Positions 34,385 through 43,186 of a stretch of DNA of 64,000 nucleotides are shown piece by piece. A model generated the notes under the pieces. That model searched no databases, was not told where the DNA came from, and saw only the letters and a program-made list of their open reading frames with translations. The position numbers were made by a program, and so were the translations under genes. The stretch comes from UBA1424 sp041654095 (lineage in GTDB: Bacteria; Bacillota_I; Bacilli_A; RFN20; CAG-826), in NCBI GenBank assembly GCA_041654095.1, contig JBAZED010000002.1:38933-102932 (forward strand), in the 5' to 3' direction. Numbering within the stretch: position 1 is the stretch's first letter; each line of letters begins with the position of its first letter.

Positions 34385-35293
34385 CTACCCCTTTACCAAT
34401 TCTTTTTCCTTGCGACTAAATCGCACGAACATGTATGAAAGCGCTCCGCCGATGACTAAGGCCAAGCCGGCTAACACAATTTCCCACCAGCGGATACCGA
34501 CCGTGGTGTAATACAAATAGATATCGTTATTGTAATAGATGGCGACCAGCGAACCAAAAATGATGCCGATTATCGAATAGAAAGTCCCGATGCGCGCTTT
34601 AGCGAGTAAAGTGGCAATCGCCTTTGAAGCGATAAAGACCCCGATGACAATGCCGATGGCCAGAACTATCAAAATCGAAATTGCCGCTCCGACATTCGTC
34701 CAGCTGAGAAAATTATTGATCAAATTCAACGTGGGAGTATAGAAACCTAAAACCATCAAGACCATCGAGCCGGAAATGCCAGGCACGACAAACGCGAAAG
34801 AAGCCGCAATGCCGGCGAGGAGAACTAATATATAAAGCCACCACGGGCGAGCGTCATACAATGATTGAATATTTAAACCGAAAGTGACTGAAATCACTCC
34901 CAGACCAATCGACAAAACGAAAGAGATGACTAAGACGACGATATAGATCGGCTTTATTTTTGCGTTGCGGACCTCATCAAAAATGCCTGGCATACCGCCC
35001 AAGATGAAACCGGCGAACAAAGTGACCATGACGATCATGATATGTTCAAACGCAAGGCTAAATGGATACCAGCAGATGAGAATTGCCAGACCCGCCCCGA
35101 TAGCTATCGGGAGAAGCGTTTTCACAGATTCGACAAACTTCTTAAGCAGATTATTTATCGAATTGACGATTTTATCATAGATACCCAAAATGACGGCCAT
35201 CGTCCCCCCGCTGACGCCGGGAATGATAAAAGCGACGCCGATCGCCAAACCTTTTGCGAGGTCTAATCCTTTTTCTCTCAAGGCCTTTTTCAT
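34385..35293 (-). CDS. DUF368 family membrane protein, putative polyprenyl-phosphate flippase (PopT-like)
   Basis: A 302-aa protein with about eight membrane helices. Two inverted-repeat-like signatures are clear: AFIIPGVSGGTMAVILGIYD near the N-terminus and FVVPGISGSMVLMVLGFY near 170-190. DUF368 proteins (PopT) were shown to return undecaprenyl phosphate from the outer to the inner membrane leaflet. Function here is inferred from that family. The adjacent PAP2 phosphatase would make undecaprenyl phosphate outside and this protein would bring it back. Confidence 0.85.
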   Translation of the reverse strand: MKKALREKGLDLAKGLAIGVAFIIPGVSGGTMAVILGIYDKIVNSINNLLKKFVESVKTLLPIAIGAGLAILICWYPFSLAFEHIMIVMVTLFAGFILGGMPGIFDEVRNAKIKPIYIVVLVISFVLSIGLGVISVTFGLNIQSLYDARPWWLYILVLLAGIAASFAFVVPGISGSMVLMVLGFYTPTLNLINNFLSWTNVGAAISILIVLAIGIVIGVFIASKAIATLLAKARIGTFYSIIGIIFGSLVAIYYNNDIYLYYTTVGIRWWEIVLAGLALVIGGALSYMFVRFSRKEKELVKG

Positions 35294-35373
35294 ACTGACA
35301 AATAAAATATTACAACAATAAAAACCGAGAAGGTAGAATCAAAGTATTTTTCAATGCCTTGTCGAAGTGGTCT

Positions 35374-35382
35374 TGCTATAAT
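35374..35382 (+). promoter_or_regulatory. Extended -10 promoter of pth-mfd
   Basis: TGCTATAAT, an extended -10 element, 22 bases before the pth start; no good -35 is needed for this class. Confidence 0.6.
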
Positions 35383-35404
35383 AATTTAAGTAGGTAATTG
35401 CAAA

Positions 35405-35956
35405 ATGAAATTAATCGTCGGCCTTGGCAACCCGGGCAAGAAATATGAAAGAACGCGCCACAACCTCGGATATCGCGTCGTTGACAATCTCGCCGATACC
35501 TTGGGGTTTAATATCGATAAAGAAGCGTTTGACGGCCTCTATGCTAAGGAAGTCATTTTTGATGAACAAGTCATCTTTTTTAAACCGGCGACCTTCATGA
35601 ATCTATCTGGTGTTGCCGTTCAAAAAATCAAAGCCTACTTCGATATTGATCTTCAAGACATTTTGATTGTTTTTGACGACATGGCCTTGGAGCCCGGTCG
35701 CATTCGCCTACGTCCTTCGGGCACAAGCGGTGGGCATAACGGAATCCAAAACATTATTGACATTCTAAAGACTGAAGACATCAAAAGGATGCGCATCGGA
35801 ATCGGCGAGCCAGAATTCTCAGGCATCGATTACGTCCTCGAAAAACCGACCAAAGAGCAACAGAAATTACTCGATATCGCAATCGGTGAAGCCAGTGAGG
35901 CTCTCAAAGAATACTTGAGAAACGGTTTCAATTCCGCTATGGCAAAATATAACTAA
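35405..35956 (+). CDS. pth: Peptidyl-tRNA hydrolase
   Basis: Releases peptides from peptidyl-tRNAs that fall off ribosomes. The 183-aa protein has LIVGLGNPGKKYERTRHNLGY with catalytic His20, KPATFMNLSG, FDDMALEPGRIRLR and GTSGGHNGIQNI, all family signatures. It is followed by mfd after 11 bases, as in Bacillus (spoVC-mfd). Confidence 0.96.
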   Translation: MKLIVGLGNPGKKYERTRHNLGYRVVDNLADTLGFNIDKEAFDGLYAKEVIFDEQVIFFKPATFMNLSGVAVQKIKAYFDIDLQDILIVFDDMALEPGRIRLRPSGTSGGHNGIQNIIDILKTEDIKRMRIGIGEPEFSGIDYVLEKPTKEQQKLLDIAIGEASEALKEYLRNGFNSAMAKYN

Positions 35957-35967
35957 GAGGTAATTAT

Positions 35968-38900
35968 CTGAGCGAACTCCTAAAAAGCATCGAAAGTTCA
36001 AAAGCCGTCACCTCCCTCCTCGCCAAAAGAGGGACTTTTGTCGTTGATGACACAATTGGAATTTCGCTACTATTTGCTGCTCTTTTTCGCAAAAAGAAAG
36101 CTAATTATACGGTTATTACATCCAATTTATACAATGCCCAAAACGTTTATGAATTGCTGGGTAGTCTAATCGGTGACGACAATGTCCTGCTCTTCCCAAA
36201 TGACGATTTGTTGCGAGCTGAAACCATCACTTCTTCCAAGGAATTGATGGCCCAACGGCTCTATGTCATGAGCGAGCTGCGAAAAGCGGATGGCAAAATA
36301 GTCGTTATGCACATCTCGTCGCTAATGCGCTTCTTGCCATCCCCGAGGCTTTTTGACGAATTGAGCTTTCGCCTTCATGTCGGTCAGAAATCCAATCTTC
36401 TTACTTTAAGGGAAAAACTGACGCGAGGCGGGTACTCACGGGTCGGCAAAATCGATCAGAGCATGCAGTTTGCATCTCGCGGTGATATTTTAGATATTTT
36501 TAGCGTCAACCAGGTGCGTCCGGTTCGCATCGAATTTTTTGGCGACGAAATTGAATCCATTCGCTATTTTGACATCGCGACGCAGACATCGAATGACGTT
36601 ATTGATCAAATTGATATCACGCCCGCAAACGATGTTCTTTTTACTGAAGATGAAATTGAAGAGCTACAAGTAAATCTCGAACAGCAAGCCTACAAAGATG
36701 GAGCCATGCTCACAACCGACGAAAAAGAAAACCTTCTCAGCGTATCAAAAGAGGATTTCGAGAGGATTAAAGAAGGGTATATCCACCCGCGAAATTACAA
36801 ATATTATGGCTATGCTCAAAGGGATCATTTTTCGATTTTAGATTACGCGAATTTCGAATTGGTTTTTGCCGTTAATAAAGAGGCTCTTTTCGCCTCTCAA
36901 GAATTGTATCAAGACGAGGCGCGCATGTTTTTGGAAGAACTCGTCGAGAGGGGAAAAATCATTTCTCATCTGGAGATATATCAAAATTGGGACAGCGTTT
37001 TTAAAGGGCGCAACAAACCGCTCTTCAGCAAAAAATACGTCGAAACACTCGCTGAAATCGAGTTTAGAGTTCGACCCATCTTCTCGTCGAGCACTTCCTA
37101 TATGAACGTTCTGCCGACGATTGAGTCTTATCTCTCATCCAATGACAAGGTCGTTTTAGCCTTATCAAACAAGCAACAATTCGATACCGTCAGCGGCATT
37201 TTAAAAGATGCTAACATCCATTACGATGCGCTGAGCGGACTCGAGCTTCCCAAACAGCATTTAGGCCTAGCCATCTACGACATCAACGAAGGATTTGAAC
37301 TTGTTGATGAACGTATTTGCGTCCTCTCTAGCAAGGAACTTTTGGGCTATAAAACGCATCGCTCACGATTCATGAATCGCTTTAAGGAGTCGACAATTCT
37401 CAAATCGTTCGACGAGCTCGAAAGCGGAGATTACGTTGTTCACGAATACAATGGTATCGGTCAATTTATCGATATCGTCACTTTGGAACTCGATGGTAAA
37501 AAGCGTGACTTTTTGCATATTGCATACGCGGGAACTGATGTTCTTTATGTGCCTCTATCCCAATTCCGATTAATTAGGAAATATGCTGGTAAAGAAGGAG
37601 CTAGCCCTAAACTCAATAGGCTCGGCGGAATCGAATGGGAGAAGACAAAATCCAAGATTAAAAACCGCGTCAACGAACTGGCGGAAAGATTGGTGGCACT
37701 CTACAAAGAGCGAATTGAAACACGCGGTTTCGCATTCGAGAAAGATGACGCGATTCAGCAGATGTTCGAAGACGAGTTTCCGTTTGAATTAACCACTGAT
37801 CAAAAGGAAGCTCTCGACGAGATTAAGGCCGATATGGAGAAGTCAGAAGTGATGGACCGCCTTCTCTGCGGAGATGTCGGATTTGGCAAAACCGAAGTCG
37901 CTTTTCGCGCGGCTTTTAAAGCTATATCAAACGGAAAACAAGTCGCTATTTTATGTCCTACGACCTTGTTGGCCCGGCAGCATTATGAGCGCGCTGTCGA
38001 GCGTTTTGCGAATTTTGGTGTGCGAATTGCAGTGTTTTCGCGTTTAATCCCCGACGCTCCACAGAGGCAATACCTCAAACAAGTCGAAAGCGGCGAGGTC
38101 GGCCTTGTCATCGGAACGCACCGCCTTCTGTCCAAAGACATCATCTTTAAAGATCTCGGACTTTTAATCGTCGATGAAGAACAGCGGTTTGGGGTCGAAC
38201 AAAAAGAGCGGATTAAAGAATTGAAAACGACTGTTGACGTCTTGACCTTGAGCGCGACTCCGATTCCCAGGACGCTACAAATATCCTTGTTGGGCATTCG
38301 ACAACTCTCGCAGATCAACACCGCCCCGATGGATCGCATGCCGATTCAGACCTATGTCACTCAATATCGCGAGGATGTGATCAAGGAATTGATCGAACGC
38401 GAACTCGGACGCGACGGTCAAGTGTTCTATGTTCATAATCAAGTCTCCTCCATCTATCAAGTTTCCAACCGCCTTCAGAAGAAAATCACCAATGCCAAAA
38501 TTGGAGTTGTCCACGGCAAGATGGATCGCGACGAAATCGAGGATGTCATGATGAACTTCTATGCCGGCAATTTAAATATATTAGTGGCGACGTCGATTAT
38601 CGAAAACGGCATCGATATCGCAAACGCAAACCTCATCATCATTGAAGATGCTGACCATTTCGGGTTGTCGCAACTTTATCAAATTAAAGGGCGCGTCGGT
38701 CGCGGCAGCCGCATCGCTTATGCCTATTTGTTCTATCGTGAATATAAGACGATTAATGAGAAAGCTGTAAAGCGTTTAAAAGCCATTCAGGATTTTACCG
38801 AACTCGGCAGCGGCTACAAAATCGCCCAGCGCGATTTGATGATCCGCGGGGCTGGCGACATCCTCGGACCCGAGCAAGCCGGTTTTATCGATTCGGTCGG

Positions 38901-39438
38901 AATCGACCTCTATTTGAAAATGCTCTCCGAAGCCATTGAAGAAAAGAAAACGGGGACCATCGTTCCCGAACCCAGAGCCGCGCACTTGTTTAACGTCGAA
39001 GCTTACATTCCCGGAAATTACGCCGAGAAAAAAGACAAGATTGAACTATATCAAGAAATCGAATCGGCTAAGACGATTGAATCTCTATCGAAGGTCACCC
39101 AAAGAATGCGCGATGTCTATGGTCGATTGCCACGCGAAGTTGAAACCTTGCTTCGTCAGAGACGAATCGATCTGCTATCGTCCGGAAAGGCCTTTTCAGA
39201 AATACTGGAATACAACGATGAAATCGCCATCTCGCTTTCGCGCGAATTTTCGTCGATTAACGGAATCGGAAACGCCCTTTTTGAAAGGATTGTGCCGTAT
39301 CTTTCCCGCGTTAAAGTGTCATACATTCAGCGCATTTTGAAAATTAGGCTCAGGAAGAGCGGCGATTGGCTCAACGAGCTCGAAGAGATTTTAACAATCA
39401 TTTCCGAGCTCCATAATGTTAGTGTTAAAAAACACTAG
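35968..39438 (+). CDS. mfd: Transcription-repair coupling factor Mfd (CTG start)
   Basis: Removes stalled RNA polymerase and recruits UvrA. The frame is open from a TAA at 35950 and the only suitable start is CTG at 35968, with AGAGG 7 bases before it. This gives 1156 aa and a complete UvrB-like N-terminus (VITSNLYNAQNVYELLGSL, then LLFPNDDLLRAE). The first ATG, 62 codons later, would delete conserved sequence. Further on: RNA polymerase-interacting region (YVVHEYNGIGQF), helicase motifs LLCGDVGFGKTEVAFRA, LLIVDEEQRFGVEQ and LSATPIPRT, and the C-terminal inhibitory domain. CTG is inferred from context. Confidence 0.95.
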   Translation: MSELLKSIESSKAVTSLLAKRGTFVVDDTIGISLLFAALFRKKKANYTVITSNLYNAQNVYELLGSLIGDDNVLLFPNDDLLRAETITSSKELMAQRLYVMSELRKADGKIVVMHISSLMRFLPSPRLFDELSFRLHVGQKSNLLTLREKLTRGGYSRVGKIDQSMQFASRGDILDIFSVNQVRPVRIEFFGDEIESIRYFDIATQTSNDVIDQIDITPANDVLFTEDEIEELQVNLEQQAYKDGAMLTTDEKENLLSVSKEDFERIKEGYIHPRNYKYYGYAQRDHFSILDYANFELVFAVNKEALFASQELYQDEARMFLEELVERGKIISHLEIYQNWDSVFKGRNKPLFSKKYVETLAEIEFRVRPIFSSSTSYMNVLPTIESYLSSNDKVVLALSNKQQFDTVSGILKDANIHYDALSGLELPKQHLGLAIYDINEGFELVDERICVLSSKELLGYKTHRSRFMNRFKESTILKSFDELESGDYVVHEYNGIGQFIDIVTLELDGKKRDFLHIAYAGTDVLYVPLSQFRLIRKYAGKEGASPKLNRLGGIEWEKTKSKIKNRVNELAERLVALYKERIETRGFAFEKDDAIQQMFEDEFPFELTTDQKEALDEIKADMEKSEVMDRLLCGDVGFGKTEVAFRAAFKAISNGKQVAILCPTTLLARQHYERAVERFANFGVRIAVFSRLIPDAPQRQYLKQVESGEVGLVIGTHRLLSKDIIFKDLGLLIVDEEQRFGVEQKERIKELKTTVDVLTLSATPIPRTLQISLLGIRQLSQINTAPMDRMPIQTYVTQYREDVIKELIERELGRDGQVFYVHNQVSSIYQVSNRLQKKITNAKIGVVHGKMDRDEIEDVMMNFYAGNLNILVATSIIENGIDIANANLIIIEDADHFGLSQLYQIKGRVGRGSRIAYAYLFYREYKTINEKAVKRLKAIQDFTELGSGYKIAQRDLMIRGAGDILGPEQAGFIDSVGIDLYLKMLSEAIEEKKTGTIVPEPRAAHLFNVEAYIPGNYAEKKDKIELYQEIESAKTIESLSKVTQRMRDVYGRLPREVETLLRQRRIDLLSSGKAFSEILEYNDEIAISLSREFSSINGIGNALFERIVPYLSRVKVSYIQRILKIRLRKSGDWLNELEEILTIISELHNVSVKKH

Positions 39439-39456
39439 GGGTTGTAAAATAGGAAT

Positions 39457-39726
39457 ATGAGGCTAGATCGTTATTTAAAGGTATCGCGCCTTATTAAAAG
39501 GCGAACCGTCGCCAAAGAGATCGCTGATGGCGGCAGTATTTTGGCAAACGGCAAAGTGGCCAAACCTTCGACCGACATAAAAATCGGCGATGAGTTGGAA
39601 TTGAGGCTCGGGCGCCATCTCATCGGCGTCAAAGTCTTGTTGCTCCTCGACCACGCCGGGGCACTCGAAGCGGAGACCATGTATGAAGTTCTATATCAAG
39701 ACAGCATGTCTGAGAGGAGATCGTAA
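39457..39726 (+). CDS. rqcP: S4-domain ribosome quality control protein RqcP
   Basis: An 89-aa S4 protein (YabO in Bacillus) that helps RqcH add alanine tails to nascent chains on stalled 50S subunits. The S4 fold is MRLDRYLKVSRLIKRRTVAKEIAD, then ILANGKVAKPSTDIKIGDELEL. Position right after mfd is conserved in Bacillota. It has 18 bases after mfd and ends one base before tilS. Confidence 0.92.
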   Translation: MRLDRYLKVSRLIKRRTVAKEIADGGSILANGKVAKPSTDIKIGDELELRLGRHLIGVKVLLLLDHAGALEAETMYEVLYQDSMSERRS

Positions 39727-39727
39727 T

Positions 39728-40957
39728 ATGCAGATTAACTATCCAATCAATAGCGATGCGACGTATTTAGTGGCCTGCTCTTATGGTCCGGACTCGATGA
39801 CTCTCCTCCATCTACTGATGGGAAAGACATCAAAAATCGTTGTTTGCCACGTCAATTACCACAAGCGCAACATCAGCACTTTTGAAGAGGATTCACTCAG
39901 GATTTTTTGTATGGAGCACAATTTGGTTTTCGAGAAGATTGACGCACCGACAAAAGCTTCAGGCAATTTCCAATCTTGGGCGCGGGAGTTTCGCTACGAC
40001 TTCTTCGCAGACATGTATAAAAGGTATGGCGCTTCCGCTCTTTTTGTCGCCCATCAACAAGATGATTTAATCGAGACTTATCTCATTCAAAAACAACGGA
40101 AAAACCGCGTCAATTACTTTGGCATTGAACCGATTATCGAGATGAAAAACATGATGATTGTTCGCCCTTTATTGTCGTTTTCGAAACAAGATCTTCTAGA
40201 TTATTGTCACGAAAACCACGTGCCGTTTTCGATTGATGTGAGCAACTTTGAGACAAAGTATCTGCGCAATAAAATCCGCCTTCAAGTCGTCGCAAAATTA
40301 ACGGAGATCGAGCGCTACCAAATCTTAAAGGAAATCAGCGAGAATAACGTCGCGTTGTCATCGCGAAAAAGTGTGGCCGATGCGAAAACCGCGGGTCGAA
40401 AAGAGCTGCTTATTTCCGGCCTATTAGAACTATGTGAAAGCGATTTTGATGAGACGATTATCTCTTTCCTCAAACAGAGCAAAAAATTTGTACCCCTCAG
40501 CGAAAAGCAACTTCTTGAAATTCGCAATATCTGTCGGTCAGAAAATCCCAATATCGACATTCCGCTGACGATTGGTCTCAGCCTCCTCAAAGAATATGAT
40601 GTCCTCGTCATCAGCGAGCAACTGCGTAACAGCCCATATGAATTCGTCTTAGAAAAGCCGGGTGCACTCGACACCGAATACTTCGCTATCGATTTCTCAA
40701 AAGGCGCTGAAGATAGGAATATTCACCTCGATGATTACCCTCTGACAATTCGGACGTTTCGACCGAAAGACAAGTATCAAGTTGGCAAAAATCTCTGCGA
40801 AGTTCGCCGCCTCTTCATCGATTGGAAAATGCCGATGCGCCTCCGCACCAGCTGGCCGCTCGTCGTCAATATGCATGGGACAATAATATATGTCCCAAGG
40901 TACCGCAAAAATTTTGTCGAGACAAAAACGTCTAAGTTTGTCATTAAGGTAGTATAA
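39728..40957 (+). CDS. tilS: tRNA(Ile)-lysidine synthase
   Basis: Converts the wobble C of tRNA-Ile(CAU) to lysidine so it reads AUA. The start at 39728 has GAGGAG before it and gives 409 aa. The ATP pyrophosphatase loop reads ACSYGPDSM at ~16-24; most TilS proteins have SGGxDS, so Tyr replaces one Gly. Other marks are HVNYHKR, REFRYDFF, VAHQQDD (aligned with the usual AHHxDD) and LRNKIR. The C-terminal substrate-binding domain ends FRPKDKY...RRLFIDWKMPMRLR. The gene sits between rqcP and ftsH as in Bacillus (where hprT intervenes). Confidence 0.93.
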   Translation: MQINYPINSDATYLVACSYGPDSMTLLHLLMGKTSKIVVCHVNYHKRNISTFEEDSLRIFCMEHNLVFEKIDAPTKASGNFQSWAREFRYDFFADMYKRYGASALFVAHQQDDLIETYLIQKQRKNRVNYFGIEPIIEMKNMMIVRPLLSFSKQDLLDYCHENHVPFSIDVSNFETKYLRNKIRLQVVAKLTEIERYQILKEISENNVALSSRKSVADAKTAGRKELLISGLLELCESDFDETIISFLKQSKKFVPLSEKQLLEIRNICRSENPNIDIPLTIGLSLLKEYDVLVISEQLRNSPYEFVLEKPGALDTEYFAIDFSKGAEDRNIHLDDYPLTIRTFRPKDKYQVGKNLCEVRRLFIDWKMPMRLRTSWPLVVNMHGTIIYVPRYRKNFVETKTSKFVIKVV

Positions 40958-40964
40958 CTACCTT
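40946..40964 (+). other. Hairpin overlapping the tilS stop codon
   Basis: AAGGTAG, loop TATAA, CTACCTT: a 7-bp stem that includes the TAA stop. No T run follows, so it is a weak terminator at best; it may protect the 3' end of the mRNA. Confidence 0.35.
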
Positions 40965-41127
40965 GCGGAACTGCATTAGCATATTTAACGGCATTTGTAT
41001 TCAAAATAATTAATTATATTGTTATGAATTAAGGTGGTTGTTGTTTATAATTTATTCTACTTATGCAAAACATCATTTCTCCACTTATTTAATATATTAA
41101 TGTCAGCGTTTTATCTCAGGAGGTCAT

Positions 41128-43161
41128 ATGAACGAAGCAAAACCTAGAAAATCATTATTTGGATACATTCTCCCCTACTTGTTGATGGCGGTGGCCATTT
41201 TCGCTTTTGTCTGGCTCATCGTCTCGATGCAGGGCAAACCCGACGTCTGGTACTTGTCCGGAAATCCGGTGGCAAAGAATGACCTCGATACAAATCTAAA
41301 AGCCTATATTGTCAAAACAGCAACGAGCAGTTCTGGCTATCAAACCACTAAAGTGAGCGGCACGTATTTTGATCCCGACAAAAATGCCGAAGGAACTTAC
41401 GAAGTGATGATTCCGAACGAACAATTCAAGGATTCATTTACAGTATTAGATGAGGACGGTGCAATCTCTCCTATCGAACACCCGAGTTATTCATCGCTTT
41501 TCGCGGCGGAAATTCAGGAATATAACGCCCACTTTCCCGAAGCCAATAACGGCGCCTATTTTGTCGACACCGATGCCTTCGAAGTCAGCTGGTGGCAGAA
41601 CTGGGGTCCGACCATCTTACTCCTCGGCGGTGTCGTTATCGTCTCATTGTTTTTCTTTTCGCGGCTCAATAACTCAGTTAACAGCTCAAACACGAAAGCT
41701 ATGGATTTCAATCGCTCTCGCGCCCGTCGCGAAGATAGCACCAAGATTCGCTTTAGCGATGTCGCTGGCTGCGACGAAGAAAAAGCGGAAATGGTCGAAA
41801 TCGTCCAATATTTAAAAGAGCCGCGGAAGTTCTCCAAGTTCGGAGCGAAACTGCCGAAAGGCGTCCTCCTCGTCGGTCCGCCTGGTACGGGCAAAACCTT
41901 GCTGGCGAAAGCGGTGGCGGGCGAAGCCGGCGTCCCTTTCTATTCGATCTCCGGTTCTGATTTTGTCGAGATGTTTGTCGGCGTCGGCGCAGGTCGTGTC
42001 CGCGATATGTTTAGAAAAGCCAAGCAAACCGCTCCATGTCTCGTCTTTATCGATGAACTCGACGCTGTCGGCCGGCAAAGAGGTGCAGGTCTCGGCGGTG
42101 GTAACGATGAACGCGAACAAACCCTCAACCAATTATTGGTTGAATTAGACGGATTCTCCGACAATTCAGGCATTATCGTCATCGCAGCCACCAACCGCGA
42201 AGACGTCCTCGATCCAGCTTTGTTGAGAGCTGGTCGTTTCGATCGCCAAATCACCGTCAACCTTCCCGACCGCAAAGGCCGTGAAGAGATATTTAAAGTC
42301 CACGCTCGTGGCAAGATAATCGACGAGAAGATTGATTTTGAACAACTAGCGCGCCGCACCGTCGGTTTTTCCGGCGCTGATATCGCCAACATTTTAAACG
42401 AAGCAGCGATTCTCGCTGTCCGCGGCGGAAAAGATCGCGTTACGATGAAAGAGATCGATGAAGCCATCGATCGCCGCATCGCCGGACCCGCCAAAACTTC
42501 GCGCGCCCTGAATCCGCATGAGCGCAAATCCATCGCCTATCACGAAGCCGGCCATGCGATTATCGGCCTCAATTTAAAGCATTCGGATAAAGTCCAAAAA
42601 ATTACGATTATCCCTCGGGGAAGAACCGGCGGTCACGTCATGATGACACCCGAAGAAGATCGCTTCTTGCTCACCAAAAAGGAACTTGAAGCGCGAATCA
42701 TCGGTTATCTCGGCGGACGTTCAGCCGAAGAAATATTCTTCGACGACATTTCGACCGGCGCCCACAACGACATCGAAGTCGCGACGCACATCGCCCGCTT
42801 GATGGTCACAGAGTATGGGATGAGTTCGCTTGGACCCATCCAATATGAAAAGGATTCCGGTTCTGTTTTCTTAGGTCGTGACTACACTTCGACCCAGAAG
42901 AATTTCTCGACGCAGATCGCTTTTGAAATTGACACCGAAGTCCGCCACATCATCGCCGATGCTCACACGACGGCCCGAGCCATCATCGCCGAGCATAAAG
43001 ACGATGTTATTTTGATTGCCGAAACACTTCTTGAGCGCGAGACGATCACCGCTGAAGAAATCGAATACCTCCTGAAAAATCGCGCGATGCCGAAAGATGA
43101 GCCTCTCGATGTTCCGGTTCCGGCTCCTGAATTAGCGAGCGAAAAAGGAGACAGCAAATAG
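41128..43161 (+). CDS. ftsH: ATP-dependent zinc metalloprotease FtsH
   Basis: Membrane-anchored AAA+ protease that degrades misassembled membrane proteins and regulators. The 677-aa protein has helices at ~13-33 and ~160-178 flanking an outer domain, then the AAA module with Walker A GPPGTGKT (250-257), Walker B CLVFIDELDAV, the second region of homology ATNREDVLDPALLRAGRFDRQ, and the zinc site HEAGH (472-476). The ATG is preceded by CAGGAGG. A TATAAT at 41046-41051 may be the promoter -10. It stands alone: 170 bases upstream and a terminator downstream. Confidence 0.97.
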   Translation: MNEAKPRKSLFGYILPYLLMAVAIFAFVWLIVSMQGKPDVWYLSGNPVAKNDLDTNLKAYIVKTATSSSGYQTTKVSGTYFDPDKNAEGTYEVMIPNEQFKDSFTVLDEDGAISPIEHPSYSSLFAAEIQEYNAHFPEANNGAYFVDTDAFEVSWWQNWGPTILLLGGVVIVSLFFFSRLNNSVNSSNTKAMDFNRSRARREDSTKIRFSDVAGCDEEKAEMVEIVQYLKEPRKFSKFGAKLPKGVLLVGPPGTGKTLLAKAVAGEAGVPFYSISGSDFVEMFVGVGAGRVRDMFRKAKQTAPCLVFIDELDAVGRQRGAGLGGGNDEREQTLNQLLVELDGFSDNSGIIVIAATNREDVLDPALLRAGRFDRQITVNLPDRKGREEIFKVHARGKIIDEKIDFEQLARRTVGFSGADIANILNEAAILAVRGGKDRVTMKEIDEAIDRRIAGPAKTSRALNPHERKSIAYHEAGHAIIGLNLKHSDKVQKITIIPRGRTGGHVMMTPEEDRFLLTKKELEARIIGYLGGRSAEEIFFDDISTGAHNDIEVATHIARLMVTEYGMSSLGPIQYEKDSGSVFLGRDYTSTQKNFSTQIAFEIDTEVRHIIADAHTTARAIIAEHKDDVILIAETLLERETITAEEIEYLLKNRAMPKDEPLDVPVPAPELASEKGDSK

Positions 43162-43182
43162 GAAGGGAAACCTTCCTTTTTT
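43160..43182 (+). terminator. Terminator after ftsH
   Basis: AGGAAGG, loop GAAA, CCTTCCT and six T's, overlapping the last base pair of the ftsH stop. It ends only 5 bases before the dusB ATG. Confidence 0.88.
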
Positions 43183-43186
43183 AAAT

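Noticed and set aside
36154..36156. mfd starting at the first ATG
   Set aside because: It would remove about 62 codons of conserved N-terminal domain that are in frame and open from the CTG at 35968.
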